Positions 1 through 11,142 of a stretch of DNA of 64,000 nt are shown here, piece by piece. Location of the stretch: positions 7,254,001 to 7,318,000 of the forward strand of contig OX579639.1 in the NCBI GenBank assembly GCA_951230915.1, written 5' to 3'. The position numbers and the translations under genes are program-made. Position 1 is the first letter of the stretch, and every line of letters starts with the position of its first letter. A model generated the notes under the pieces. It saw only the letters and a list, made by a program, of their open reading frames with translations. It was not told the DNA's origin and did no database searches. The stretch comes from Antitrichia curtipendula. Taxonomy: Eukaryota; Streptophyta; Bryopsida; Hypnales; Leucodontaceae.

Positions 1-109
1 ATGGAGGTCATCAAAATTATTCCACATAAATGAGGAATTATGCTTGTTACAAGAGCTAGTGAAGAAAACAAGGACTATGCTCAAACACCCTTGGTCCTTT
101 AGGGGTTAG
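1..109. repeat. Right end of a TTAA-type element, cut by window edge
   Basis: The first 105 or so bases recur, diverged, at about 33370-33477. Both copies end in a CCTTTAGGG-type terminus followed by TTAG (here) or TTAA, matching the ends of the TTAA-flanked elements at 8-15 kb. The left end of this copy lies outside the window. Confidence 0.6.
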
Positions 110-1033
110 CATTCTATGTGAAAACATCACATTGCCTAGAAACATTTGTTAATTATTCATGTATTAATTCTCTTACATTTTCAAGGTATAGATTTTTATA
201 ATTTTTCTTTGCAACTTTTCTATAGTTCAATTTTTTGACCTCAAAAAAATTCATTTTTAGTTCAAAAATGACCCTTCAAAAACAACTTGAATAAATTAAT
301 AATTAATTTTTTATTGAAAAATCATCCAAATCAAAATTTAACGATTGAAATAAAATAAAATAATTTAAAAATTATAAATATTTAACCTATAATCAACTTT
401 AGAACCAAATTTTCTATATAGGTTTTAAATTTATTGAAAAATGTTGGTTAGTACAGAAGTTGATTTTACCATATAAATATGATGAATGGATTATATTTTC
501 TAACTAGTGTTTGAAAGTCATCATTAAATTATTAATCTAAATTTTATTATAATAATATCTCTTCACAATTTTTTGAACTTTGGACTATCACTAGGTCATT
601 CAGTGGTTAGAAACTAGAGCTAGTTCAAATTTGCAAAATTTACAAAGACATATTATAAAAAAAATCTTAAGAATATAATTTAATGACCAATTTTTAAGAA
701 AATTATAAAATACGATCCACAGGGTTGAATCTACTACTAAATAGAATACACAAACCAATATTAATTAGTAAAAAATTTAACCATAAATTTGAAATTCCTT
801 CTAAAATCAATGACTTTTGTAATTTCCACAAGAATAATTTTTTAAGTTAAAAATATTAATTTCTAATTACAATAAATTTTTAAAAGTTTTTTCTTACTTG
901 TTGATTCAAGTTGTCATGGAATAGTCATTTTTGAATAGTCATTTCTGAATTGATAAAGTTGTTTACTGAAATGAAACACTCTTATAACCTTTGAACTATA
1001 AAATATTTGCACAACAACCTATTGAAAATCTAT
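110..1033. other. AT-rich spacer, no gene seen
   Basis: Very AT-rich sequence with stops in all frames and no recognisable coding, RNA or repeat structure. Confidence 0.6.
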
Positions 1034-1036
1034 ATT

Positions 1037-1411
1037 AGTGGTAGTCACAGCTTGTTCACCGTGATGGTGAACAATGAACATTGAAGTGGTGGCGGCGTAG
1101 GGTTGGCTTGCTTTCGACGGAATATTCATAGCGGAACATTGATTGTTCACTTCCAACATCCACCTCCAGAGGTGGATGTTGGGAGTGAACAATCAATGTT
1201 CCGCTAAAATTATTCCTTTGTTCTCTTAACTTTCAATTACATCCGTCCATCTCACCATTATCCATCCTCCATTGTTCATTCTCAACATTTGAACAAAAAG
1301 GGTGGTCACGGCTTGTTCAATATTCGTCACTTCTCATTGGCCCCTCAAAGCACTTTCCATTGTTCATTGTTCATTGTTCACCATCACGGTGAACAAGCTG
1401 TGACTACCACT
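1037..1411. mobile_element. MITE M1 (AGTGGTAGTC ends, 3-bp ATT duplication)
   Basis: The first and last 44 bases are exact inverted repeats starting AGTGGTAGTCACAGC. The element is flanked by ATT on both sides (1034-1036 and 1412-1414), a 3-bp target duplication. Inside, 1131-1205 forms a long near-perfect hairpin around an AGGTGGATGTTGG-type arm. No coding capacity. A 3-bp duplication fits PIF/Harbinger or CACTA families. Relatives lie at 5669-6065 and 38670-39860. Confidence 0.8.
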
Positions 1412-1561
1412 ATTGTAAAATTGTTAGAAAACGTACACAAGAATTTGCAAACAATTAGATGAATGGAATAATCAAGATTATGTGTTCATGAGGCATATTT
1501 GCATGCATCCATTTTTTTCATTATTAAAAATGCCTAGTTCTAAAGGAATTAAAGCCCTAGT

Positions 1562-1764
1562 TTAACCCGTAAAGGATGGACCAATGATTGTGGAAATCAT
1601 CCCTTTCGATACTGTGAGAATTATTGGCTTAAAACAATGCAAAAGCATTCATTGGAAGTCAAACTATTGTAAAAGACCTTCCCTTTTTCACAACAAAATT
1701 CCAAGGATGAATAGTTGCACTTTTGTCCTACCATAAAATGCCCAAGGTGTCATATATGGGTTAA
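1562..1764. mobile_element. TTAA-flanked short MITE, family B copy 1
   Basis: It is bounded by TTAA at 1562-1565 and 1761-1764. The ends read CCCGTAAAGG and, reverse-complemented, CCCATATATG. The core (AATGCAAAAGCATTCATTGG and a hairpin-like GGATGAATAGTTGCAC stretch) is shared with copies at 11828-12636, 34180-34410, 59824-60052 and 61577-61810, and with a truncated copy near 8066-8210. Confidence 0.7.
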
Positions 1765-2600
1765 TTTACTTTCTTTTTCTTTTCTTTCAGATCGTTTTAC
1801 ATGAAATTTGTGGCATGAACTCTCCTTTACTTCCATTTTACTTCTATCAATGAAAGGAAACCATATCTTTCATTCTATTCTTACACCTATGAAATGATTT
1901 TACACTTAGAGCATTCAAAATGTTGTTCGATGAAATCAAATTGTTTCAAGCAAGTAAAACACCATTGTAGGGAGATTGATCATAGGGAGTTAAGCTTAAC
2001 ACAAACATCACTTAATTCACAAATATCGCAGACTTCCTCATGGATCATAAGCTGGCCTCCCAATGCATTACCAACTAAATTAAATTTACTTGCAAGAGCC
2101 TGACACACTGCCTTGCTCAGTAACAGATTGATAAAATAAATTTACAAAAGCACGACTCCTGACTCATGGAATCTTAAGGGATTCAAGTAGGAGGTAACTT
2201 GAACTTGAACTTCGTTTGCAGCTACAGTCGTGTCAAAAAAAGTGGAAAAAAAAACAGAGGTCTATATAGAATCCAGAAGATTCCTCTGTAGAATTCATAC
2301 TTTGATTAATTAGTAATACGTCACTAGCGCAGCATCACTTCAGCTTAACTTGTACTGCTACCCTTGTAACTCAGATTCCATCAGCAACTCTGCCTGCATA
2401 GAGAAATATATTTCAATTCACACTCTAATGTGCTGCAATCCTCATATAATCTGATATACATACACCCAGTTGAAATGCAGTAGAAACAAAAACGACAATT
2501 AATGCTGCTCTCTAGATAGGAATACTGTTTCAATACTTTAATGCAAAAGGCGCCAACAATTTAGCCTTGGCTCTCACCTCAAGAGGATTTTCATCAGTTA
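1765..2600. other. Spacer and probable 3' region of the small gene
   Basis: No open reading frame with recognisable content. From about 2100 the base composition becomes more balanced, so part of this may be 3' UTR of the minus-strand gene that ends at 2626. Confidence 0.4.
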
Positions 2601-2625
2601 CAGGTGAGAATGTCGGTCGTCAACA

Positions 2626-3392
2626 TCACCATTCATTGAAAGTATTACGCTTTCCTGACTTCACGGGCTGCCAAACAACCAAACCACACGTGTGCTCAAA
2701 ACTATGGAGTGTTTGGATTACAAACAACAAATATCCAATAACTGACTCCCCTCAATCTGCACACAAGATACCATCGCACAATTAATGTGAACTGAGAACG
2801 TTCTGTGTCGGTGAAGAAGTTGTAATACAAAAGGGTGGGGTGGGGTTATACAGCAAGATGCACTTACTCAACATGCTCAAGCAGCTCACAAGATACTCTG
2901 AGAAGCAAATCCTGATATGAAAGCAATATGAAGCAAGCAATGGACACACTTGCTGCCTGTTGGTCTCATGGCCTCCCCAATTGGCATCCTAAATTATAAG
3001 AGCGACAAGTCAGTCTGTTAGACTAATTGCAGAAATGTCAGTGGGTCAAATTTCTGCAAGAGATGCACGAAATGTAGGTTGAGAGAAACTAGGGTTTAGG
3101 GTTTAGGGTTTGGTGGTTGCAAACATACCTTTCTCTCAGTACTTGGAGCATTTCTTAGACCTACAATGCCCGATGACGGCGGCGGCTGCTGCTGAGAGAG
3201 CTGTCCATGGTTGCTATACGGGGCAATGCTATTCCTTCCGTCATTATCGGTGAACTTGGCTGAGGAGCCTTTGGTGTACAGCGTCGTCGTTGCGGGTTCA
3301 TTCTCGAAGCGCCCCACTGAAGGAGACGTGGTAATGGTCCCCTGAGGAGGATGCCATCCCTTTCCTGAGGGACTGCTTCTCTGATTTGACAT
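2626..3392 (-). CDS. Small conserved-looking protein of unknown function (114 aa, 3 exons)
   Basis: Exons on the minus strand: 3392-3129, 2988-2950 and 2667-2626, all in phase 0. Donors are GTATGT after codon 88 and GTGTGT after codon 101; acceptors are TTTAG and GGCAG. The start is the first ATG after a 5' UTR acceptor (TTGCAG, exon from about 3427); the codon frame upstream of it has a TGA. The protein is hydrophilic and low-complexity, rich in Ser, Pro, Gln and Gly, with a GKGWHPPQGT stretch at residues 10-19, a Q/P run at about 67-72, GIVGLRNAPSTERK at 75-88 and a basic C terminus ending NTFNEW. No signal peptide or membrane segment. I do not recognise the family and assign no function. 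Upstream UTR sequence probably reaches about 4500-4700. The weakest splice is the GTGTGT donor. Confidence 0.55.
3091..3111 (-). promoter_or_regulatory. Telomere-box triplet (three TTTAGGG units)
   Basis: Three consecutive AGGGTTT units lie inside the first intron of the small gene, just after its donor. Plant telo-boxes (AAACCCTA) often sit in promoters and leaders of housekeeping genes; whether this one is regulatory is inference. Confidence 0.45.
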
Positions 3393-3427
3393 AGGTCTTC
3401 CCTCCCTCTTGCTTGGCACACTTCAAA

Positions 3428-5424
3428 CTGCAATCCAGACATGAAAAAAATATCACTTCAAAATGTTGGTCTAGCATTTTAACCAAGAGATCATGGTTGG
3501 AAAATGAGCAATTTGATTGAACATGCTGTGAAAAATCAATGATTCAGCTGAGCCGAATGTTCTATGACCAGAATCAGTGAAAAGCATTACTTGTGTTGGT
3601 CCAGAATGAATAAAATGGGACAAAAAGAAAGGGCTCCATATGACCTACTGAAAACTGTTAGGAAAAACATGAGACCGATTTGAGTTTCATTGCATTTCAA
3701 GTACTCCCTCGACTTTCAATCGACACAAAGCTAGTTTCTCTGAAACAGCAGGATTCATTTAATATTTGCTTCCAAAAACGCCAACTCTTTCTCACGGCCT
3801 AAAGTCCTGAGATTTCAGAGGCGGGGCGGGGGGTAAACCATAACTTGTCAATGCATTCAAGGGAGGTACAAATGCACCCATCTTCAAAAACTTAACAATA
3901 CAAGACCTAGAACAGCAGTCATCAGCAACAAGGCAACACAGCACTGCACACGGCCCACCCTCCAGATTCTACAAAGCATAATGCCCGGCAGCACAATCAA
4001 GGAACTGGAACTTTTTCCTAAAACGAAAAACAGGCAGCATTGCATCGCCCACCGCTTTATCCAACCTTTGATCACAACTCGAAAACCAAGGACAACAAGG
4101 GAGATTGCATGCCACGCTACACGCAAGAACAGAGTGCAACAATTGCACCAGACATTTCCTTCCTCACCAGACCGATCTACAAAATCGCTCGCAACACAAC
4201 TCCCAGAAGAATTTGGCATTCAAGAGGACAAAGTCCAGAACCTTCTTCACCACTTGAAATCGGTGAGCCTTTGCTACTGAAAATTGAAATCCTGAACACC
4301 ACAACAATGAAGAAGAGGATTCAGACGGTGCCCACTTGCGACGAGATCATGGTCGCTACCTGGCCTGGCACTTGGGGCGAGCAAGAAAATTTGATTGCAG
4401 CAACAGACAGGATCGCACAAGTTGCAGCTTGAAGTGGAAGAAGGTTGGTGTCGATGCACCAGTTGAGGTCGGTCAAGGAGCTCCGAAACCGTAAGAAGGA
4501 AATTTTTTCTGCAGAAGAATCATCGTGAATGCACATTTGTACATGACGAAAACTCTGGAACCGCATTTGCAAAACCCCGCAATCGCTAACTCTCGGAGCC
4601 AGGGACCCCACTCCGGCAGTCCGCCATCGAATAAGTTAAGCTTGGGAAAACTCTTTTTTGTCTTTTTCCTAGACAGTGACAGGGCTCTGTCCCACACTGT
4701 GGGTGATTTTGCGGTACTGGAATCTTGCAGCTAAATCGATATTTTGGTTTCATTGGAGGCAGGGTTTCTGTTTTCATTTATTTTTTCTGGCAGTGCAGAA
4801 AGCGGTGATGATTTCACTAGAGTGATGAATCTATTTACATCCATGAAAATGGGTGTAATCTGCAATATATGGATGAAAACGAGTTTATTCATCCAATAGA
4901 GTGTACATCCATCCAAAATAGAGTGATATCCTCTCAAGATTTGGTAAGCAATTTAGCGATTTCATCCACTGGAAAACAAAAAATATCTCTCCAAACATTC
5001 CCTATAAAAAATTGGCATCCCTTTTTGACAAAAATTTGCTTAAAAAGAAACCCTGATTAGAGGGTGCCATTATAGGAGGTTGTTTTTTTGTTTTTTTAAG
5101 GCATTTTTGTTGCAGCAAGAAGTGAACAGCCCTAGTTTTTATTCCAAGGGTGTGACCCCCATCAGTGGCGAGGATTTCGTTCCCCCGTCCAATCAGATGA
5201 CTGTGCTTACTAAATTAGTGGGCCCCGGGTGAAAGGACTTTGGGTGCAGGAACCCAGTCAACAGCAGTCCACAAGGACGTCAAACAGAGCAAATTGGACG
5301 TGTCTGGTTGTGCAAGAAAGGAAAAAAAATTAAAAAAATAGACCTTGAGAAAAATATCAGAAAAGGGAATAGAAAGGAATAATATCTGATTGACCATGGA
5401 TGAGAAAGAAATAATATCTAACTG
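3428..5424. other. Probable 5' leader and promoter of the small gene, then spacer
   Basis: Between about 3880 and 4740 the sequence is GC-balanced and lacks repeats, as expected for a 5' UTR exon and promoter of the gene at 2626-3392. The open frames here on both strands have no recognisable content. From 4740 to 5424 it returns to AT-rich spacer. Confidence 0.35.
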
Positions 5425-5661
5425 ATAAGGTAGAACCACCCATTCCCGATCAATTCCCGATAAGGGACCTAATTGCGATCAAATGTAAAGACCGTATTCA
5501 TTTTAGAACTTAAATGTTCTTACACCATAGATAGCTTATGGTTTGTTGACCAAAACCATAAGCTATCTATGGTGTAAGAACATTTAAGTTCTAAAATGAT
5601 TACTGTCTTTACATTTGATCGCAATTAGGTCCCTGATTGGGAATGGGTGGTTCTACCTTAT
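5425..5661. repeat. Fold-back (long inverted repeat) element
   Basis: The sequence from ATAAGGTAGAACCACCC (5425) is repeated in reverse complement ending at 5661. Long arms meet near 5540 around a short TTGTTGACCAA-type loop; the central arms (AAGCTATCTATGGTGTAAG and flanks) match exactly over about 45 bases. The outer left arm carries an extra duplicated GATCAATTCCC stretch. It abuts the MITE that starts at 5669. Confidence 0.8.
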
Positions 5662-5668
5662 ATATAAT

Positions 5669-6065
5669 AGCGGTAGTCACACCTTCTCCCCAGGCAAGTG
5701 GAGAATGGAGAATGACAAGTTCATGAGGATTTGGAGGAACCAATGGGGAGCCACGGTGGATGAAGAAGGTGCGACACCCCCAAAAGTTGTTTGGAGAACG
5801 AGAGTGGAGAATCGGAGACCAACATTTGACATGGAGCGTAGGATGAACATGAAGATGGTGTACAACGCAAGATGGAGAATATACTTAAATGAACAAGTCT
5901 TCATCACTCCCATTATTCACCTCCGGAGGTGAAGACTAGGAGTGCGGAAGATATAACTAGTTAAGAATATTCTAGCACGGAGGGCCAACATGAAGCCAAC
6001 CTTAAGCCGCCACATCTCCATTCTCCATTCTCCAAGTGCGGAGTGAAGAAGGTGTGACTACCCCT
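5669..6065. mobile_element. MITE M2 (AGCGGTAGTC ends, AAT duplication)
   Basis: Ends are AGCGGTAGTCACACCTTC and its inverse, related to M1. It is flanked by AAT at 5666-5668 and 6066-6068, a 3-bp target duplication. An internal CACCTCCGGAGGTG palindrome lies near 5918-5933. The 105-residue open frame at 5615-5932 is not protein-like and spans the element boundary, so it is not called as a gene. Confidence 0.75.
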
Positions 6066-7093
6066 AATGAGAGCCACTGGCATAGAGAGTGAATATGAAC
6101 CACAAACAACTCAAACAATACACAAATAATAAAATTTAGTGTTTGCAGCATTAATTACAAATTCTAACCAACTGAATGGCAAAAAAATAATTAATGTTAC
6201 TAACATGAAATGTCAACATGAATATTAATTTGTCAACTAAATTGAGATAGTTCACCTTGCACTAAAACAATATTCAACATGAATACTAATTGCTAACTAA
6301 ATGAGAAGTAGAGTGAGTTACATGATTGGATACCATAACACTTCATTTCATTATAAGTGTAGTGAAGGGTGGCTTGAGTGCCGGGTTGAGGAATGATATA
6401 ATGAGTCAATATGTCATTTTTTGGATGGTGCAAGATGAAAAAGGCTATTTCAAACTATATTAAAAGTTTAATGGCTTCAAATTAAAAAAGAGGAAGCTTG
6501 AAGAAGTTTGAGTAGGTACCTTACTTGAAAATGTGAGTCATTGCTATAGAAGGTGGTCTTATGTGGGTGTATATTGCACAAGTGTGCCTAAGTGTGCAAG
6601 GGTTGTCATTGACCATAGAATTTTTAAGGCCTACGCAACCCCAAAATAGAGGTACTAGTTTTGTAATGTGCACCTACAACTTCATTCCCTTTGCTAGAGG
6701 GATAGAGTCTCTTGTATTGTAGCTTGCTTTAATGTTATACTAAGAAAGTTTTGATAAATTCAACAAATGTTGTTGCCTTGAAAAATCTTGAAATTCCTAT
6801 AACCCCATATATTGTATAACTAGGCAATGGTCCTCCCCCATGTTGGAAAGGTATTATACTTTGCTAGATACTCGGGAAAGACTTATGAAGTAATTAAAGA
6901 AATTGGAGGTGATTGAGGAGCTATAGAAGCCAATTTTGTTCACAGCAGAGGGCTCTTTTTCAAGGATGTAAAAGGGACCTTGGCCTACCTCATTAGTAAA
7001 CAATGTTATGCTTGTCAATATTGTCTATGTGAAGTTGATTTTTGACACCGAAATGTTGACACTAGTTGAATGATTGACGAGCAAGGCTTTTTT
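6066..7093. other. AT-rich spacer, no gene seen
   Basis: No coding signal; scattered short homopolymers only. Confidence 0.5.
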
Positions 7094-7657
7094 TTTTTTT
7101 CATTTTTTATGAAGTGACAAAGTGGCGATATAAAATGTTATAGTGGTCAGAGTTCCAAATTTCAACATTCATCCACGCATTGGATAGAAAATACCACATT
7201 AGTAGGGAATTTTGTTAAAATGGCGATATTCCATGTGTCATTTTTAGACCGCCCAATTTGAACCGTAAAGATAATATCTAATACTAATATAGATTTCAAA
7301 AATCTTGGACTAGTATAGATTTTAGACCACACAGTCTGAATTGTAAAAAGTGACATCTATGACAAATGCAAATTTTGAACATCCAGGAAAAATATAGATT
7401 TCAGACATCTAGGACCGTTGTACATTCCAGACTGCTTGTTCTAAACTATGAAAACTACCAAAGCTAAGGAATTTTGCCATTTTAACAAAATGGCCCATAT
7501 TTTAGCACATACCACATGTCCATAATTTTGTTTTCATCCACAATCTAACTATTTCATCTAATATTTATTTATTTAATTTGGAGTTTTCTAGCAAAAATAA
7601 CACCCTCACGCTTTGTTGTCATTTTTCAGCCAAATTATCTTTTTTCTGGTGCCAGAT
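7094..7657. repeat. Dispersed repeat, copy 1, with an insertion at 7205-7496
   Basis: Sequence from about 7094 to 7204 and 7497 to 7657 matches 55131-55390 collinearly (AAGTGGYGATATAAAATG near the left, a CATGTCCATAATT block and a TTTTAGCCAAATT-like block at right). The 292 bases 7205-7496 are absent from the other copy. They have inverted ends, GGG plus TTTTGTTAAAATGGC at both sides, so they look like a small DNA transposon. The exact target duplication is unclear. Confidence 0.65.
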
Positions 7658-7659
7658 TG

Positions 7660-7930
7660 GCCCCAAAGAGCATAAAAATAAATAAATAAACAAAAAGCCC
7701 CTGCGGATGAGCCCTTAGCCCATGGAGCGGCAGAGGCGGCATCTGAAGGACAGAGCAGCCAGAAAGAAGCCTGGTGGGGCAGCCCTTTTGGCAGCCAGTT
7801 GCGGACCACAAGTCTGAGGGTCCTCTGAGAGGCTGGAAACGGACCGCCAAAGCTATCCACAAATATCTCCCAAAATATCTCCCACCGCTCTCTTCGCTCG
7901 TCAGCCACAAGCTGGATAGACTGGTCCGGA
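7660..7930. other. GC-richer patch, no gene assigned
   Basis: A short GC-rich block has overlapping minus-strand open frames of 91 and 100 codons. Neither resembles a known protein, and no splice partners are evident. It may be decayed genic sequence next to the tandem duplication. Confidence 0.3.
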
Positions 7931-8065
7931 AGGTGCTACGGTGGTACTGACGTAGCCCTGTGACGTTGGCCCAGCTTTCGTCATGCTTTCGTCATGCTCA
8001 AAAGATTCACAATTTAGGATAATTTTATTTAAGGTCTAAAAATAACTCAAAAAAAAATAATGCAA

Positions 8066-8210
8066 AAGCACTCATTGGAAGACAAACTATTGTACGTGGT
8101 CTTCCCTTTTCACACAAAATTGGGAGGATGAATAGTTCCACTTCTGTCCTACAGGAAAGAGATTCTTTGTCATTCATCAGCCAGAAAACGTCCTTGGCGG
8201 CGTTTATGGG
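8066..8210. mobile_element. TTAA-flanked MITE family B, left-truncated copy
   Basis: Contains the family B core (AATGCAAAAGCACTCATTGG) and the right end GCGTTTATGGG up to TTAG at 8211. The left end with TTAACCC is missing. Confidence 0.55.
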
Positions 8211-8214
8211 TTAG

Positions 8215-9141
8215 CCCCTAAAGTTCCAAGACTATGTTTTCAAAGAAAACGCTCAAGAACTGCCATTTCTAGTACAAGTATCAAATTTTTGAAAAAAAAA
8301 ACTTTTTTTGACACATGTAATCGTAGGATCTTGTAATATGCTGACTTGAGAACATGTGGTAAGAATTTCAGAAATTTCCACCGCCTGGATTGCAAGATAT
8401 AAGCATTCAAAATCACTGAAATCATTTTCTTGACCCTGCGAAAAATCGGGCAGCTGCACTTCAGAAGCTCAATTTTCTATCAAAAAATATCCAAAATGGT
8501 GGTGCTTCTTTGGATTCTTTTTCCTAGACAAGTTGGCTACATGCTTAAAAATTTTCACACCATTTGGAATTGTACAACATATAGGGAAAAAATAGTAAGT
8601 AGAGCAAAGTAAAGAATGATTCAAAATACAAATTTGTTAAGAATTTAGATATGGAATTGGAAAATGCCAATTCCAATGGTCAAAATGTTGTAATAAACAA
8701 TCTACATCCTATGATTTTATTTATTTATTTAAATATTGAAAATTGAGTAAAATAAAGGACTTCAAAGTTTATTTTAGATTAGAGATTCCATAATTGCCCG
8801 CAAACTAAAACTCCTCATAACTTTTGACTCATTGGTCCAAATGGAATTATTAAAAGCTTCTCACGTATATATAACTCTAGAAAACCAATTTCAAATTTTT
8901 ATTTCTGAAAAAAGTGATTTTTTATGATCTGCCCGGACTGCCCAATCGAGAAAAAAAAGTAACATATTAGGCCATAACTTTTGACTTGTATTTCCAAATG
9001 TAATGAAATTTAGTGCATATGAAAGACACTCCTCGCGCACAACTTCTATTAAAATTTCAGCCAAAAATACAAAATCTTTGGTCACAGGTACTTGCCCAAA
9101 TTTTCTATACTGCCAAAAAACGCACGCTGGTCCTTTAGGGG
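8215..9141 (-). mobile_element. TTAA-flanked element family A, copy A1
   Basis: Ends are CCCCTAAAG and CCTTTAGGGG, flanked by TTAG (8211-8214, probably a mutated TTAA) and TTAA (9142-9145). The matching place in the second duplication unit, 12633-12636, is a single TTAA without insertion, which fixes the boundaries. It lies in the opposite orientation to A4: its left part aligns with the reverse complement of the A4 right part. 927 bp, no open frame of transposase type. Confidence 0.8.
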
Positions 9142-9179
9142 TTAAGGTGTATAGACTAGTGTAGCTTTATGTTGTTGGC

Positions 9180-9325
9180 CCATAGCTCAAAATCCATAAC
9201 TTTCACACCGTATATCCAAACACCAATAAACAAAATTCATACACCCTTCTTCACTGAGGGCTTTCCAACAATACCCAAAATGTGGTTGGGAGATGCACGG
9301 TCCAAATGATAAACAAACAAAGAGC
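9180..9325. repeat. Repeat family D copy (AAAC-tailed)
   Basis: Shares CATAACTTTCACACC, a CCAAACACCA block, GGGCTTTCCAACA and a tail of AAACA units with copies near 11455-11825, 12680-12842 and 12890-13056 and, reversed, 50405-50545 and 63145-63290. Confidence 0.65.
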
Positions 9326-9555
9326 CTAACTTAAGGTATGGATTGAACAAAGACAAGCTATTCATATTGTTTATCATTTCATTTTTTTTCTTTAGACTTC
9401 ACTTAAATATATTTATCACAATAAAAATAAATGAACTTGCTAATGTGGGTAAAACATACCAAAGAATCTCTAATGTTATGTCTACATCTTATTGGATTGG
9501 ACAATATATAATCAAATATGAATATCTAGAGGCACTTCTATGTGAGTGCCATTAA

Positions 9556-11142
9556 CCCTTAAATATCCAAAGCACCAAATTTGGGTGTCAACAACATTTT
9601 GAAGTTAAATAAAACCTAATCAAGTTTCTATTTTTAAAATCTTTTTTGAAGTCTAATTTTAGCACCAAAAATCTAATTTTAAAAATGATTGTTTATGATT
9701 TTTCTATTCAAGATTTTGTGCAAGGGTATCCATTGCAATCTTGACTTTTCCGTAGTGTTGAGGGCTCTTGGAAATGAGCCTCAAATACACTAGATCTTAG
9801 AGAAAAAATCACATTTGAGATTCATTGAAGAAAACAATATAATAGATTTTGAAAAGCCATAAATTGATTGAGGTTATGCATGTTAGGCCCTTTATCCTCA
9901 TATTTTTTTGGTGACCAACTTTTTAGAATTGGCATGTGAAAAGAAGATTGAAAGATTTTAAATCACTTTCGTAGTTTTAATAATGGTTTTTTGTTCAAAT
10001 TAGAACAAATTCCTAGGAGATCAAAAAAGGCCTTGGGCATTTAGGAGTTAAAACCTTGGCACTCCTACGTTCTAATTCTTGACAACAAATAGAGAGGTTC
10101 CATGGACTTTTTTTACCACATAACTTCTCATTCATCCAAACCAATGCTTGACTTTTTTAAACTACACTTTCTACATGATAAATTTGATGAAATTGAGGTA
10201 AATAGGAATGAGGCATTAACCCCTAAAGGTCCGTTGTCCGTTCGGGGGACAAATGGGTTTTCGGGCAGGTACCTACGAGCTGAAATTTTCTCCTGATTTT
10301 TTGAAACTTTTTTTGGAGGTAGAAAATCTGATTAGCTTTGTGGGAATATAATTTTTTTCACAATCGGTGCCCAGGAAAAAAAGTTATGCCCAAATAAGCT
10401 CAAAACAGTGTTCGAGGGGCAGCAAAAAAAATTTGCAATTTTTTTTTTCTTTTTTTTCTAATTTTCTTTTCTTATAGGTTATATTTTTGTCTATCTGAAA
10501 AGCTTTGATTCATTTCATTTGGATTTTTTATGAGAATGTTATGGACAAGCTTGTTTTTCGGGCACTTAGAGCATCTTCCTGAAAAAATAACTTGTAGGAT
10601 TCATTTCTGAATGTAATTTTTATAATTTTTCAAAAAAAGAAGTTCCACAAGGTTCAGCTTTTTTGCTAGAACAATCTCACCATTGGGATTAGTGCTTTTT
10701 AATTCCATATAAAAGATATTAATATTTTAGATTTTCTTTCTATCTTGTACCTACTTCTACTTAACAATTTTTTTAATAATGAAAATTAAGTTTTTTTGAA
10801 TTTTCTTTTTTTTCCTAGACTCTCAACTCAATTCTCCACTATAAAGATTAAACGCTCAAAACTCTGTAGTGCAAAATATTTAAGTTAAAAATGTTCAAAG
10901 TCATAAAATCTAGTCCCGCAATGTGCTGAAAAACTTGTTTTTTTCACTTTAAACGCAGATATCTTACAATCTGTGCGGTCAAAAATTCTGAAATTTTTTC
11001 CATACATTTTCATACTAGTTAGGCTGAAGATCCTACGGTTAGATGTGAAAAGAAAATAATTTTCAATTTTTTTTACTCTTTGCTATAGAAATGACAGTTT
11101 TGAGTGTTTTTTGGCAGAAAAATGGCCTTGGTCCTTTAGGGG
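9556..11142 (+). mobile_element. TTAA-flanked element family H, copy 1 (carries A2)
   Basis: It starts after TTAA at 9552-9555 with CCCTTAAATATCCAAAG. Its body runs to about 10215 and is collinear with copy 2 at 13276-15037. At 10216 it is interrupted by element A2, whose right end at 11142 stands where the H right end should be; the following host sequence from 11147 matches that after H copy 2. Confidence 0.65.
10220..11142 (+). mobile_element. TTAA-flanked element family A, copy A2
   Basis: Flanked by TTAA at 10216-10219 and 11143-11146, with ends CCCCTAAAGG and CCTTTAGGGG. 923 bp, same orientation as A4, sharing a GTCC..GGGGACAAATGGG block near the left end and a CCTACGGTTAGATRTG block near 11030. 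No transposase-like frame. Confidence 0.8.

Noticed and set aside
3091..3111. Interstitial telomere or chromosome-end remnant
   Set aside because: Only three TTTAGGG units; consistent with a telo-box, not a telomere tract.
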